The notes under the pieces are model-generated. The model did not search any database and had not been told where the DNA came from. It saw only the letters and a program-made list of their open reading frames with translations. A program made the translations under genes and the position numbers. A stretch of DNA of 39,100 bases from Lachnospiraceae bacterium. GTDB taxonomy: Bacteria; Bacillota; Clostridia; Lachnospirales; Lachnospiraceae. The DNA is taken from the NCBI GenBank assembly GCA_031272185.1, contig JAISUG010000052.1, positions 1 to 39,100 of the forward strand, given 5' to 3'. Below, piece after piece: positions 24,802 to 35,217 of the stretch (the stretch's first letter is position 1; each line of letters starts with the position of its first letter).

Positions 24802-27800
24802 TCACTGCCGTTTCTTCTTGCCTACCAGGTGCTTCAGGCCCACGAGGCCGAAGGCCGCCGCGATGAAGAGCAGCACCTGCAGGATCATGTGGCTGGCGTC
24901 GCCGGTCTTGGGCGAGAACAGCCGCAGCAGGCTGGGTGTTTGGGCATCGGCGCCGCCGGTTCCCAGGTGCGCGACTCCGGATGTCTGACGGACTGTCTGG
25001 CCGTTCGCGGATGGCGTGCCCTGGATGCCCTGGGCTGCCTGGGCCGTGGGTTCCGGGACGGCCTCCTGGAAGTCTACCGCAATGGGCGTCACGGAGGCGT
25101 ACACATTGGCCGGGGGTTCCAGGTCGCTGAACTCATCCCGCAGCTTGTTGTTGTGTTTGACCACGTTGGAACCGGATGAGCCGGAGCTGGAGTAGCTGCC
25201 GGACCCGCCCCTGCTCACCGTCTGGGTGCCCTCGGGGGAGTCGGCTTGCGTGGCGCCATCGTTTGTTCCGGGGTCTGCGCTGGCGCCCGTTTCATTTCCG
25301 CCGCCGTTGCCGTCTTCGGTTCCGCCGCCGTTGCCATCATCGCCGCCGCCTTTGTTGCCGTCATTGCCGTCGCCGCCGGGGTTGGTTTCGGTGCTGCCGC
25401 CGCCTTCGCCGTTACCGCCGCCTCCCTGGCCGCCTGAGCCGTCGTCGCCCGTTTCGCCTGGATCGGAGTCATCGGTTTCGTCATCGCCGCCGCCGCCCCC
25501 GCCTGGGTTGCCGCTGCCTACGGTGTGGCCGCCGTGGTTGCCGTCGTCGCCGTCGTCGTCGCCGCTGCCGTCATCCTCGCCGCCGTTTCCGCCGCCGGTT
25601 TCCCCGCCGCTGCCATCGCCGTCATCGCCGCCGCCGTTGGTGGTGGGCGGGCGGGAGGTGGTGAGGGTGCGCCGCTCCCATATGGCGAACACGGTGGTGT
25701 CGCCGTCAAGGGGCGTGTCTGCGTCGAAGCTCAGCCATTCCTCGCCGGAGAGGACCTGCCAGCCTTTGAAGGTGTAGCCGCTCCGGGTGGGGTTATTGGG
25801 CAATGTCTGCCCGTCCTCGGCGATGCTGGGGATCCGCCCCAGTTCGTCGCTGTAGCTCACATCCACCTGGGCGTATGCGGTGTCCCCTGTGGAGATGAAT
25901 GTCACCCGGTACTTGGCCGGTTCCCAGATGGCGTAGAAATCCAAATCCACGCCGCCGGTCTGGGGCACGGGCGGGTACAGCGCCTCCGAGGGGCTGCCCA
26001 CGCCCGCATCCGCCCAGTGGAGGAAGTTGTGGTGGGCATAGGTGGGTTCCTCGGGCAGTTCCAGGGTGTCATTGTAGCCGAACACGTTCCTGGCCACCAC
26101 GTTATCGGTGCCGTCGTTGCGGTAGAATGTGGCCACATTTTCCATCACTTTCCAGCGGGGCGTCAAGGTAATGTCGCCGTCGGTGATGTCTATGGGATCG
26201 CCCGGGCGGTAGACCTTGCCGTCGGAGGATTCCCATCCGTCGAAGACGTAGCCTTCTTTTTCCAGCTGCCCGCTGTTGTCCGCCGCTGTGGCCTGGTCGC
26301 CGGAGAGGTAGCTGTTTTCGTCCACGGGGGCCTGGCCGCTGTCGGCGTCGCCCGTGAGGTAGTGGATGTGGTGCAGTTTCTTCCACCGGGCGTAGACCAC
26401 CAGGGAGCCTTCGGGGTGGGTGTCCTCGGTGAAGAGGCCGGTGTGGCCGGTGTCGCCGGAGGATGCCCCGCCGCCGGAGCCACTGCCGCCGGTTTCGGTG
26501 GTGCCGCCGCCGTTGCCATCGCCTGTGCTTGCGTCGCCGGTGGGCGCCTCTTTCTCCACGTACCACCCGTCGAATACATAGCCGTCACGCACCATATCCT
26601 CGGCGCCGGGGAGTGTCTGCCCGCTCTCTGCCAGGCTTTCGAAATACCCATCTTCTTCGGACCACACCAGCACGCGCGCGCCGGGTTCGTCCGAGTCGGC
26701 GAATGCGCCGCCGTTGGGGTCCAGCACCACCGTGACGAAGTGCACATCCCAGCTTGCGAAGATGTCGGTGTCCGCGAGGATGGGCGTGCCCGCGAAGTCA
26801 AAGAGGCTCTCTTTGTCATCGGCCAGCCATCCCAGGAAGCTGTGGTTGTCCCACGTGGGGTCGTCCACGCCTACCGGCACCAGGCGCGTACCGCCGCTGC
26901 GTGATGCGGCGCCGGGGCCTGCATCCACGTATTCTTCGCTGTCATATTCGCTCTCCGGCCCGGAGGGGGATACATCCCCTTCGCCGTCGATAGGCCCGTT
27001 TTCCGGTTCGGTGGGGGCGGGTATGGATTCCCCATCCGCGACGGCTTCCCGGTCAAGTATATCCTCATCTTCAACGACTTCCTGGTTCAGTATATCCTCA
27101 TCTTCAACGGCTTCCCGGTCAAGTATATCCTCGTCCGCTACGGCTGCCGGGTCGAGTACATCCTCATCCTCATCCTCGACGGCTTCCCGGTCGGGTATAT
27201 CCTCATCCGCGACAACATCTACAGTCTCGCCGACGTCTGGGGTGGTTTCGTTCCCGGTCTCCTCCAACCGCAGCGCCTCCGATGGTGTGGCGGCATCAAA
27301 CCCTTCCGGCCCATCCGCATCTTCCGACGCCCCACCCAGGTCCCGGGCATCGCCGGCGCCATTCCCGGTCCCGGCGGTTTCGCCCCGCACGGGGCGCGCT
27401 TGGCTGGGGGTGGATTCCACCAGGTAGGTGGGGATGTATTCACCGTGGCGGATGCGCATCGTAGCCAGCTGTTTGCCGGTGCCATTGTTCATGTAGAATG
27501 TCACCGTGTAGTAAATGGGTTCCCACAGCGCGGTGAGTACCAGCTGGGTGGCCTCGTCGGGGTTTTCCAGCCCCGTGCCGCCCAGGAGCGCGGACATGAG
27601 GGTGCCGGTTCCGACCGGGGTCAGGCCCGGTTCCCCGCCGCCGTTTGCCTGGGTGGCGTCCCCGTTGCCGGCGCCGTCGCCCGAACCGTCGTCGCCGTCA
27701 GCTTGGCCGGACTTGCCGGGGTCATCCTCGGAGTTGGCGTCGCCGATGTTGTAGGCGATGACGCCCTGGGGATGGCGCACCTGGGTCAGGTACCAGCCTT

Positions 27801-30800
27801 TGAAGCGGTAGCCTTCTTTCACAGGGGTTTCGGCGGGGATGAGCCCGTCGTCGAACCATGTGAAGTCACCGTCCGGCAGCGTTGCGATGGGGGCGGCGCC
27901 GGGTCCTTCGCCTGAACCGCCGTCGGTATCCGTCCCGGGGCCGCCTCCGGGTTCGTCGGATTCGCCGGGTACACTTGAGTCGCCGCCCGTGCCCCCATCG
28001 TTTCCTTCGGTGGATTCGTCGTCCCCGGGCATGGGCACACCTGTGCCGGAGCCGGAGCCGGCCGCACCACCGTTCAGATCATATGTCACGCTGTAACGGC
28101 GCAGTTCCCACACGCCGTAGAGCTGTGCGGTCTGGGCAAAGCGCACGGTCTGCCCCGTCCGTGCCGCCGCCAGACGCGCCTCCGGGGCTTGGGCTCCTTG
28201 ATCCGGGGACCATCCCAGGAACCTGTACCCGGTGAGTTTCCATCCCAGGGCCTGCTCCGCGGCATCCCGCAAAGAGAGGGGCTCATTGGCCGAGACGGGG
28301 CCCGGCGCCGCGATCGAGTGGGGCGCCATGGCGGACATCTCCTCGAAAGACGCATGATCCTCATCGCCCTGGGCCGTGACCTGGGCGCGTTCTTTCATGA
28401 GTTGTGACCAGTTGCGCAGGTAGGTCACACGTATCTCGTCGCCCCCCGCATAGACCGCGCGGAAATGCAGGGCCCCGGAGAGGGTTTCGGACTGGGTGTT
28501 GTAGGCGATGCGGTCAGGGGTGAATGCCACGGTGTCGCCTGCGGTGAAGATCTCGCCGGTTTCCACGCATTGCCATCCCGCAAAATACAGTTTTGCGCCG
28601 TCCTCGCCTATCTTTGCCAGCTGTTTGCCCGGGGTGGGCAGCATGACGCCGGTACCCATCTTGTAGGCGTACAGGTCGATGGGCGTGTGGACGTTGCCGC
28701 CGGTGGAGAGCGCATCCAAGCCGTTTGCATTGGCCCATGTGTTGCCCTGGGAGGAGGGGCTCCAGTGGAGTGTCTCCCCGTCGAAACCGCCAGTGGCCCC
28801 GGCGGTGTTGTCCGCGGATCCGCCTGCAGCCGACGCCAATGTGCCGCCATCCAGGTCATAGACCACCCGGTAGGCCGGCTCGGGGTTCCATACGGCGAAC
28901 ACGGTCGCGTCGGCGTGGATCTGCACGTCGGAGTCGAACACGTCCTCCTGGCCTCCCACCACCCAGCACCAGCCCACGAAAGTCCCCCGTCCCGGCACCC
29001 GGGCGCCGGAGCGGTAGGTGACGCCGTCCAGGGTGATGGTGGCATTGTCCATGTCCTCGGAGATGTCACTGTATCCGGGGTCTGCGCCAAAGTCGGCGGT
29101 CTGCCCCGGGGACGCCAGGCCTTTGCCGTACACATGGCCGTCGTCGATCACCGTCACCGTGTATGGCGTGCGCAGCGTCTTGGCGTGCAGGGTGACGGTG
29201 TAGGCGGGCATGATGCCGGGGATGTCCTCGGTGAGCTCCCCGGTGTCGCTGTTGCGGTAGTACCCTTTGCCGGTGTCCGCATCATAGACGTAGAATGCTT
29301 CCGCAAAGTCGCTGTCGGTGTACCAGCCCAGGAAGCGGTATCCATTGGCGGTATATGCCTCGATGGCTTTCTTGGTGTTGGCTTCCAGCGTATCCTTGAC
29401 GGAGGAGGAGCCAAAGGGCATCTCGAACTGCACGCCCTTGATGGAGGGCAGGAAGTACTCAAGCCCATGGTCCAGCCCGTCGCTTACGAAGCGGATGTCG
29501 TACCTGTCCCGGCGGTAGAAATAGAAGATGTCGCCGGAGGTGGCACGGGAGCCCGATACGGCCTGGTAGAGCCGCCCTTTCTCTGCATCGTAGAGCCATC
29601 CGGCCCTGCTGATGGTGAGGCCGGACACGGGGGTGAACCCCTCGTACTTGGCGGGTGAGATGGAGCCGTAGATGTTGCCCCAATGCTGCTTCTGCTTGAT
29701 CTTCGTGTAGACGATGGGCCCCGGATGCAGGGCGGACCCGGGAATCAGCGGCCGCTCCACGCCCGTCGGGAAACCGGCAGTATTGTCATAGATGGACGTC
29801 TTGTTGTTGGAGTAGAGCACCGCCACCTCGATGACCGGCTCCGGGTGGGAATTGTTGGGCTCCCCCGCCCAGATGCGGTTCCCACTGGCGTCCACATTGC
29901 CCGTGGGCTGCGCATCGTCGTCATCCAGGGGTTCCACATAGTAATGGATGGTGTAGGGTATGCCATCCCTGGTGCTGGCGAGGCCAATCCATACGGGCGA
30001 CACCCGCACCACGCCCGACGTAAGGGCACCCGATGCGAAATCCGTGATGGTGCCGGCGTTGAACTCAGAGGGGTTGCCTTTGTTGGAGCCCCATCCCTGG
30101 AGGTAATACTGGGATGTGCCGGTCAGCCTGTTGACGGCGTAGATCTGGGGTCCTACGTTTTCCCCGAAGGAAAATGCCAGGGGGCTTATGGCCAGGCCGC
30201 CCGACGCATTGCCTATGTTCATGCCGACCTTGGCGGCGAACAAATAGGTGCCCAGCAGGGACGACCCGTCTGTGTCGGCGGTGAGGTAAGGCGTGTCGCC
30301 CGCGTGGTTGGCGGGCACCTCTACCTCCGAAGCCACGCCTTTGCTGCTCATTACGATGTGGTTGTCGCCGATCTCGGTGACGTCGCAGTCATCCTTGCGG
30401 GCGTACACCGGGTCCCCCGCGATATGCATGACCACGTGCTGGCTGGTGCTGGCGGGGCCTGCCATGTCGAAGCGCATCTGGAACACCCTGCGCGTCAGGT
30501 ACACGTTGACCTCCGTGGTCCCGTCGCCTTTCACCACCACATCTTTGTCAGACCAGGCGATTTGCGCCTCGTTGACCAGGGGGTTGGGGTTGGTGGAGCC
30601 ATAGGTGCCGTTGCCCTTGGTATAGGTGCCGGTGGCAGGGTTGTACACCGCGATATACCCCACGGGGTCCAGCGCAGTGTGTACCGCCCCCGCCACGTCT
30701 TTGCCGATGGCGGCCAAGGGGGGCATGTTCACCAGGTCCCCGGAGCGTGCCACGCCGTCATAGACCTCGGACGCGACGAACTGGAAATTGTTCTTGTCGT

Positions 30801-32274
30801 GGAGCTGGGCCTCGGAGAGCGCCGCCTCCACCATCGGGATCTCTTGCCCCGCGGGGACCCAGATGGGTGCGGGGTAGTCATCCGGGAGGATGCCGGGTTT
30901 TTCCAGCCAGTAGTTGACCTTGTACTTGGTAAGCTCCGGCACCCACACCGCATAGAGGGTCAGCACGTCCCGGGCCGGCGTGCCGTCGGCGTTTATGCCG
31001 TAGAGCCCCGCCATGTATGCGTCGTCGATGCTCACGTCAAATGCGAATGAACCGGCTGCATTTGACCCGGCGCCGGAACTTCCGGACGCGCCGGAGACAT
31101 CCAAGCCGGAGGCGCTGCCTGCACCTGCGCCGGTCGCGTTCGCGCCCGCACCCGCGCCGCCGTAGGCCAGGGCGGGATCCGCGCCGTCCTCATATACGGA
31201 CCAATGGGAGAATGTGTAGCCCTCCCTGGTGGGGTCGGCGGGTTTCCGGGGCACCTCGCCCAGGTATACCGTCTGGGGGCTCACCGGGGTGCCCTTAGTA
31301 TTGTACTGCACGGTGTAGCCCCTGGAATACATGGGGTAGAGGTGCAGGGTTTCGGACTCCACCGGTGCGGAGAAATCGGATTTGCCGGAGCCGGAACCGC
31401 CGGCCGTGTCGCTGCCTGAGGCGCCGGTTGCATCAGAGCCTGAGCCAGAACCGCCGTCGCCGAATATGGCGGCCAGGAGGCCGGTTTCACCCTCGGTGCG
31501 GTCGAAGGGGTATACCACCGGGTTCGCCACATATGGGTCCGCGGTCCACAGGCCATTGAACACATACCCCGCTTTGTGGGATGTGATGGCAAGCGCGGGC
31601 TTTTCCACCTGCCCCCCGGTGGGGACGGTGACGGTGAGGGCCACCAGCGCATCCTGGGGCTCGCCATTGCCATGGAAGTACACCGTGCTCATCTGGGCAA
31701 AGCGTGCTTCCAGGGCGATGTCGGCGGTGATGGGTGTGGTGAAGTCAAAGGCGTCGCCCGGTGCGCCGCCCAAGGCCGCAAGCGCATCCCCGCCGCCGGT
31801 TGTGTCGCCGGCGTCGGTTCCGGAGCTGCCTCCTGCCCCCGTGGGCGCGAACCACCCCAGGAAGGTGTTCTCGCCCTGGGGCGCCAGGGGCTGGGGCGGC
31901 ACATCCAATGTCGCGCCGTCCGCTATGAAGCGGGTGTCATAATGCACCCCGCCTACATATAATGAAACTTGGTGGAAAATGCCATCGCCGCCATCCGTGG
32001 CGGTTGCTGCCGGGGTGCCCTGGGGGTCGTCTTGCGCCCCCCCGGGCGCTGCCACGCCGATGGCGAAATTGGTCAGGGCGAAGAACGCTATCCCCGCCAG
32101 CAGCGCGATCGCCCCCAGCATCGGGATGCGGCCGCGCAGTGGATGGCCCTGGGTTATAAGCCGGTGGGCGCCGCGGGTATCCTGCGCTTTGCTGCTTGGG
32201 CCGTTTTGGCCGCAGCTGCCTGGAGCATTGCCCCCCTGGCTGATTACTGGTTTGTTTTGACTTTTTTGCGCCAT
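24802..32274 (-). CDS. Giant sortase-anchored surface protein with InlB-type (Listeria-Bacteroides, Flg_new) repeats
   Basis: A 2490-residue secreted protein. A basic N-terminus and hydrophobic helix (about 51-76, MLGAIALLAGIAFFALTNF) form a long signal peptide. Most of the body is a series of at least eleven InlB B-repeat-like modules, recognised by GYxFxGW cores (REGYTFSHW, NGYRFLGW, TGYRFLGW, EGYRFKGW, DGYVFDGW, EGYVFDGW, SGYTFKGW). Low-complexity inserts include an 11-residue acidic repeat and a Gly/Asp/Asn-rich stalk (about 25160-25650). The C-terminus is a sortase signal: SPKTG (residues 2454-2458), a hydrophobic helix, then GKKKRQ. SPKTG fits the (S/P)PxTG type described for C. difficile sortase B. 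The start is supported by TAGGAGG 6 bases upstream. Probable adhesin or matrix-binding protein; no ligand or sortase is visible. Confidence 0.93.
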   Translation of the reverse strand: MAQKSQNKPVISQGGNAPGSCGQNGPSSKAQDTRGAHRLITQGHPLRGRIPMLGAIALLAGIAFFALTNFAIGVAAPGGAQDDPQGTPAATATDGGDGIFHQVSLYVGGVHYDTRFIADGATLDVPPQPLAPQGENTFLGWFAPTGAGGSSGTDAGDTTGGGDALAALGGAPGDAFDFTTPITADIALEARFAQMSTVYFHGNGEPQDALVALTVTVPTGGQVEKPALAITSHKAGYVFNGLWTADPYVANPVVYPFDRTEGETGLLAAIFGDGGSGSGSDATGASGSDTAGGSGSGKSDFSAPVESETLHLYPMYSRGYTVQYNTKGTPVSPQTVYLGEVPRKPADPTREGYTFSHWSVYEDGADPALAYGGAGAGANATGAGAGSASGLDVSGASGSSGAGSNAAGSFAFDVSIDDAYMAGLYGINADGTPARDVLTLYAVWVPELTKYKVNYWLEKPGILPDDYPAPIWVPAGQEIPMVEAALSEAQLHDKNNFQFVASEVYDGVARSGDLVNMPPLAAIGKDVAGAVHTALDPVGYIAVYNPATGTYTKGNGTYGSTNPNPLVNEAQIAWSDKDVVVKGDGTTEVNVYLTRRVFQMRFDMAGPASTSQHVVMHIAGDPVYARKDDCDVTEIGDNHIVMSSKGVASEVEVPANHAGDTPYLTADTDGSSLLGTYLFAAKVGMNIGNASGGLAISPLAFSFGENVGPQIYAVNRLTGTSQYYLQGWGSNKGNPSEFNAGTITDFASGALTSGVVRVSPVWIGLASTRDGIPYTIHYYVEPLDDDDAQPTGNVDASGNRIWAGEPNNSHPEPVIEVAVLYSNNKTSIYDNTAGFPTGVERPLIPGSALHPGPIVYTKIKQKQHWGNIYGSISPAKYEGFTPVSGLTISRAGWLYDAEKGRLYQAVSGSRATSGDIFYFYRRDRYDIRFVSDGLDHGLEYFLPSIKGVQFEMPFGSSSVKDTLEANTKKAIEAYTANGYRFLGWYTDSDFAEAFYVYDADTGKGYYRNSDTGELTEDIPGIMPAYTVTLHAKTLRTPYTVTVIDDGHVYGKGLASPGQTADFGADPGYSDISEDMDNATITLDGVTYRSGARVPGRGTFVGWCWVVGGQEDVFDSDVQIHADATVFAVWNPEPAYRVVYDLDGGTLASAAGGSADNTAGATGGFDGETLHWSPSSQGNTWANANGLDALSTGGNVHTPIDLYAYKMGTGVMLPTPGKQLAKIGEDGAKLYFAGWQCVETGEIFTAGDTVAFTPDRIAYNTQSETLSGALHFRAVYAGGDEIRVTYLRNWSQLMKERAQVTAQGDEDHASFEEMSAMAPHSIAAPGPVSANEPLSLRDAAEQALGWKLTGYRFLGWSPDQGAQAPEARLAAARTGQTVRFAQTAQLYGVWELRRYSVTYDLNGGAAGSGSGTGVPMPGDDESTEGNDGGTGGDSSVPGESDEPGGGPGTDTDGGSGEGPGAAPIATLPDGDFTWFDDGLIPAETPVKEGYRFKGWYLTQVRHPQGVIAYNIGDANSEDDPGKSGQADGDDGSGDGAGNGDATQANGGGEPGLTPVGTGTLMSALLGGTGLENPDEATQLVLTALWEPIYYTVTFYMNNGTGKQLATMRIRHGEYIPTYLVESTPSQARPVRGETAGTGNGAGDARDLGGASEDADGPEGFDAATPSEALRLEETGNETTPDVGETVDVVADEDIPDREAVEDEDEDVLDPAAVADEDILDREAVEDEDILNQEVVEDEDILDREAVADGESIPAPTEPENGPIDGEGDVSPSGPESEYDSEEYVDAGPGAASRSGGTRLVPVGVDDPTWDNHSFLGWLADDKESLFDFAGTPILADTDIFASWDVHFVTVVLDPNGGAFADSDEPGARVLVWSEEDGYFESLAESGQTLPGAEDMVRDGYVFDGWYVEKEAPTGDASTGDGNGGGTTETGGSGSGGGASSGDTGHTGLFTEDTHPEGSLVVYARWKKLHHIHYLTGDADSGQAPVDENSYLSGDQATAADNSGQLEKEGYVFDGWESSDGKVYRPGDPIDITDGDITLTPRWKVMENVATFYRNDGTDNVVARNVFGYNDTLELPEEPTYAHHNFLHWADAGVGSPSEALYPPVPQTGGVDLDFYAIWEPAKYRVTFISTGDTAYAQVDVSYSDELGRIPSIAEDGQTLPNNPTRSGYTFKGWQVLSGEEWLSFDADTPLDGDTTVFAIWERRTLTTSRPPTTNGGGDDGDGSGGETGGGNGGEDDGSGDDDGDDGNHGGHTVGSGNPGGGGGGDDETDDSDPGETGDDGSGGQGGGGNGEGGGSTETNPGGDGNDGNKGGGDDGNGGGTEDGNGGGNETGASADPGTNDGATQADSPEGTQTVSRGGSGSYSSSGSSGSNVVKHNNKLRDEFSDLEPPANVYASVTPIAVDFQEAVPEPTAQAAQGIQGTPSANGQTVRQTSGVAHLGTGGADAQTPSLLRLFSPKTGDASHMILQVLLFIAAAFGLVGLKHLVGKKKRQ
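27040..27210 (-). repeat. 33-bp acidic repeat in the surface protein
   Basis: About five in-frame units encode EDEDILDREAV and variants (EDEDILNQEVV, ADEDILDREAV). They form an acidic spacer between InlB-type modules. Confidence 0.85.
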
Positions 32275-32506
32275 AAACGCCTCCTATCAGAAATATGGGT
32301 CACTGAATTCCCTGTCAACCAGTCGGTTGCCAATGACTGCCGACTATGCTGTCAACGCGGTTGCCACACGGCGCGGCAGTCCCTGCGCCGGAGGACCTCG
32401 CCCACCCCTCTGCGTAAAAGGGGTTTGCGTACCTGCATTATGGTCTTTTTGGAATAAGATGTCAAGGGCGAAGAATGGCATTTTGTGGTTAAAACTGAAC
32501 ATATTA

Positions 32507-32572
32507 TGTCGAATCAAGGGGAATGTCGATGAAAAAGTGTTTGATAGCGATATTCGACAAAAAGGTGTCGCA
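32507..32572. promoter_or_regulatory. Cluster of Spo0A-box-like motifs
   Basis: TGTCGAA (32507-32513, plus), TGTCGAT (32524-32530, plus), TTCGACA (32553-32559, that is TTTTTGTCGAA on minus) and TGTCGCA (32566-32572, plus). Two are exact matches to the 0A-box core TGTCGAA. The last lies about 19 bases before the TATAAT at 32591, where the -35 would be. Confidence 0.45.
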
Positions 32573-32590
32573 AAATGCGGTGAAGTGGGA

Positions 32591-32596
32591 TATAAT
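32591..32596 (+). promoter_or_regulatory. Candidate -10 element for the aconitase gene
   Basis: Perfect TATAAT about 100 bases upstream of the start codon, with no good -35 hexamer but a TGTCGCA motif in its place, compatible with an activator-dependent promoter. Confidence 0.45.
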
Positions 32597-32660
32597 GCTA
32601 GGGAACGGCGGCGCAGTCGGCCGGATGGTGAAGAAGGGACGCAATAACTCGCAGGATGAA

Positions 32661-32714
32661 GTTGGTATGATAAAACTGCATGATGGAGGTTGGTATGATA
32701 AAACTGCATGATGG
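32661..32714 (+). repeat. Duplicated start region of the aconitase gene
   Basis: An exact 26-bp sequence containing GGTATGATAAAACTGCATG is at 32661-32686 and again at 32689-32714, offset 28. The second copy holds the true start. The first copy creates a 14-codon ORF (32667-32711) that overlaps the true start in another frame. Confidence 0.9.
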
Positions 32715-35217
32715 CGGGGTTTACCTGCTCGATGGGAAAGAAATCGTCACGGAAAAGGAAGCACAGGCACGGGGGTCAAAACCGGACAGGGCCGGGGCCA
32801 AAAAGGGTACCATGGCGTATGGCATCCTGGCATCGCACAATGCGTCCGGGGACATGGGGAAGCTGCGGATACGGTTCGATTCCATGACGTCCCATGACAT
32901 CACTTTCGTGGCCATCACCCAGACGGCGAAAGCCAGTGGCATGGAGTCATTCCCCATCCCATACGTGCTGACCAACTGCCACAACTCCCTGTGCGCGGTG
33001 GGTGGCACCATCAACAGCGATGACCACATGTTCGGGCTGTCTGCCGCGAAGAAGTACGGGGGGATCTTCGTGCCGCCCCACATTGCGGTGCTGCACCAGT
33101 ACATGCGGGAGATGTTCGCGGGCTGCGGCAGGATGATCCTGGGGTCGGATTCCCACACCCGCTACGGCGCGTTGGGGACCATGGCCGTGGGGGAGGGCGG
33201 CGGCGAGCTGGTGAAGCAGCTGCTTGGGGACACATATGACATTTCCTACCCGGAAGTGGTGGCGGTGTACCTGACAGGCAGGCCCGCACCCGGCGTGGGA
33301 CCCCATGACGTGGCCCTGGCCATCATCGGCGCGGTGTTCAAAAATGGTTACGTGAAGAACAAGGTCATGGAGTTCGTGGGCCCGGGCATCGCATCATTGT
33401 CCACGGACTACCGCAACAGCGTGGACGTGATGACCACCGAGACCACCTGCCTGTCCAGTATCTGGGAGACAGACGATGATACCCGCGCTTTCCTGAAAGC
33501 GCACGGGCGGGAGGGTGATTACAGCAAGGTCGCCCCGGCGGATGTGGCATACTATGACGGCTGCGTGGAAGTGGACCTGGGCACCATCAAACCCATGATC
33601 GCGCTGCCATTCCACCCCAGCAACGTGTATGAGATAGACGAGCTCAACGCAAACCCGGGGGACATCCTGCGCCAGGTGGAAGCGGAAGCGAAACGTATAA
33701 GCGACGGCAGGGCCGAATTCACACTGACGGACAAGATAGTGGACGGGAAGCTCATGGTGCAGCAGGGAGTCATCGGCGGCTGCAGCGGCGGGAACTATTC
33801 CAATGTGGTGGAGGCCGCACATGCGCTGCGGGGGGGGAGCTGCGGGGACGGGGAGTTCGCATTGTCCATCTACCCGTCCTCCCAGCCGGTCTACATGGAA
33901 CTGCTGCGGCAGGGCGCCATCGCGGACCTGGCCCAGGCGGGGGCCATCATCCGCACCGCGGCGTGCGGGCCGTGTTTCGGCGCAGGGGACACACCCATGA
34001 ACAACGGGCTGTCCATCCGCCACACCACCCGCAACTTCCCCAACCGGGAAGGCTCGAAACCGGGCGAGGGACAGATGTCGGCGGTGGCGCTGATGGACGC
34101 CCGCTCTGTGGCGGCCACGGCGCTGCATGGCGGGGCGCTCACGTCTGCACAGGAGCTGGAGGGCTGGGGGGATGTGCCGGAGTACCGGTTCGATGCGGGA
34201 GTCTACGAGAAGCGGGTGTACCAGGGGTTTGGCAAGGCAGACCCGAAAGCGGAACTGGTCTATGGGCCAAACATCAAGGACTGGCCACAGATGAGCGCAT
34301 TGACGGATGATGTGCTGCTGAAAGTGTGCTCCAAGATCCTGGACGATGTGACCACCACCGACGAATTGATACCATCGGGTGAGACGTCGTCTTTCCGGTC
34401 CAACCCCCTGGGGCTGGCCCAGTATACACTGTCACGCAGGGACCCGCAGTATGTGGGGCGCAGCCAAGCGGTAGACAGGCTGGAAAAAGCCAGGGTGGCC
34501 GGGCAGGGAGCGGCTGCCGGACAGGGAGCGGCGGCAACGGGGCAGGGAGCGGAAGTGCCGGGTCGAGGCGCAGCGGCCGGGCAGGGGGCGGCTGCCGGGC
34601 AGGGTGCGGCGGCAACGGGGCAGGATGCTGCGGCTTCCGGATGTGGCGCGGTGGCGCTTGACCCGGCGCTGGCGGGTGTTTATGATGCGATACACTCCAT
34701 CCCCGGGCATAGTGACGCAAACCCCGCCGACATCGAGATCGGCAGCATGATATATGCGGTAAAGCCAGGCGACGGGTCCGCCAGGGAGCAGGCGGCCAGC
34801 TGCCAGCGGGTGCTGGGGGGGCTGGCAAATATTGCCAAAGAGTACGCCACGAAACGATACCGCTCCAATGTCATCAACTGGGGGATGCTGCCGTTCCAGA
34901 CGGACGCAGAGCCGCAGTTCGAGGTCGGGGACTATATATTTGTGCCTGGCATACGGGTTGCGCTGGGAGGAAGCAAGTTACCTCAGGATGAAGATTCGCC
35001 CAGCGCGACCCTGGTTGCGCTGGGAGGAAGTGCGTCAGCCAAGGATGAGGAGTCGCCCCAAAACTCCATCCCGCCCCTCACCGGGTATGTGATACACGAC
35101 GGACAAGTCACTGCGCGGCTCCCCCTCACCATCGCGGAAATGACTGCGGACGAGAAAGCCATAGTGCGGGCAGGAAGCCTGATCAATTTCAACCGGGAGC
35201 GGGCGCAACATGGATGA
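32695..35217 (+). CDS. Aconitase-family hydratase with repeat insertions
   Basis: An 840-residue [4Fe-4S] dehydratase of the aconitase/homoaconitase superfamily. Three cluster-ligand cysteines are in place: Cys363 ([11 protein letters not shown]) and Cys424/Cys427 ([10 protein letters not shown]), with the family's C-x60-C-x2-C spacing. Other conserved parts are [39 protein letters not shown], and a swivel-type C-terminal domain with [21 protein letters not shown] 32695 is chosen for GGAGG at 32685-32689. Two insertions occur: Gln/Gly/Ala repeats (about residues 602-657), in the linker before the swivel domain, and VALGGS-type repeats (about 755-792) inside it. It could be a citrate aconitase or a related hydratase; the sequence does not decide. 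Its last 8 bases overlap the methyltransferase fragment. Confidence 0.9.
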   Translation: MIKLHDGGVYLLDGKEIVTEKEAQARGSKPDRAGAKKGTMAYGILASHNASGDMGKLRIRFDSMTSHDITFVAITQTAKASGMESFPIPYVLTNCHNSLCAVGGTINSDDHMFGLSAAKKYGGIFVPPHIAVLHQYMREMFAGCGRMILGSDSHTRYGALGTMAVGEGGGELVKQLLGDTYDISYPEVVAVYLTGRPAPGVGPHDVALAIIGAVFKNGYVKNKVMEFVGPGIASLSTDYRNSVDVMTTETTCLSSIWETDDDTRAFLKAHGREGDYSKVAPADVAYYDGCVEVDLGTIKPMIALPFHPSNVYEIDELNANPGDILRQVEAEAKRISDGRAEFTLTDKIVDGKLMVQQGVIGGCSGGNYSNVVEAAHALRGGSCGDGEFALSIYPSSQPVYMELLRQGAIADLAQAGAIIRTAACGPCFGAGDTPMNNGLSIRHTTRNFPNREGSKPGEGQMSAVALMDARSVAATALHGGALTSAQELEGWGDVPEYRFDAGVYEKRVYQGFGKADPKAELVYGPNIKDWPQMSALTDDVLLKVCSKILDDVTTTDELIPSGETSSFRSNPLGLAQYTLSRRDPQYVGRSQAVDRLEKARVAGQGAAAGQGAAATGQGAEVPGRGAAAGQGAAAGQGAAATGQDAAASGCGAVALDPALAGVYDAIHSIPGHSDANPADIEIGSMIYAVKPGDGSAREQAASCQRVLGGLANIAKEYATKRYRSNVINWGMLPFQTDAEPQFEVGDYIFVPGIRVALGGSKLPQDEDSPSATLVALGGSASAKDEESPQNSIPPLTGYVIHDGQVTARLPLTIAEMTADEKAIVRAGSLINFNRERAQHG
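34495..34660 (+). repeat. 39/78-bp in-frame repeat in the aconitase gene
   Basis: The encoded pattern alternates [13 protein letters not shown] and [13 protein letters not shown], then [13 protein letters not shown] and [13 protein letters not shown]: 13-residue units in a 26-residue higher-order repeat. Confidence 0.85.

Larger units (their letters stand above)
32275..32694. other. Divergent intergenic region between the surface protein and aconitase genes
   Basis: Within 420 bases without a gene. For the minus strand, TTGACA (32312-32317), 17 bases and a weak TATTTC (32289-32294) lie close to the surface-protein start. For the plus strand, TATAAT is at 32591-32596. A cluster of four TGTCG motifs lies between. 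A 26-bp duplication covers the aconitase start site. Confidence 0.6.

Noticed and set aside
25525-26904. Long plus-strand ORF (459 codons) opposite the surface protein
   Set aside because: It mirrors the repeat-rich minus-strand gene, has no ribosome-binding site and encodes biased, domain-free sequence.
29683-31050. Plus-strand ORF (455 codons) opposite the surface protein
   Set aside because: Same reasoning: antisense of a gene with clear InlB-type repeats and sorting signal.
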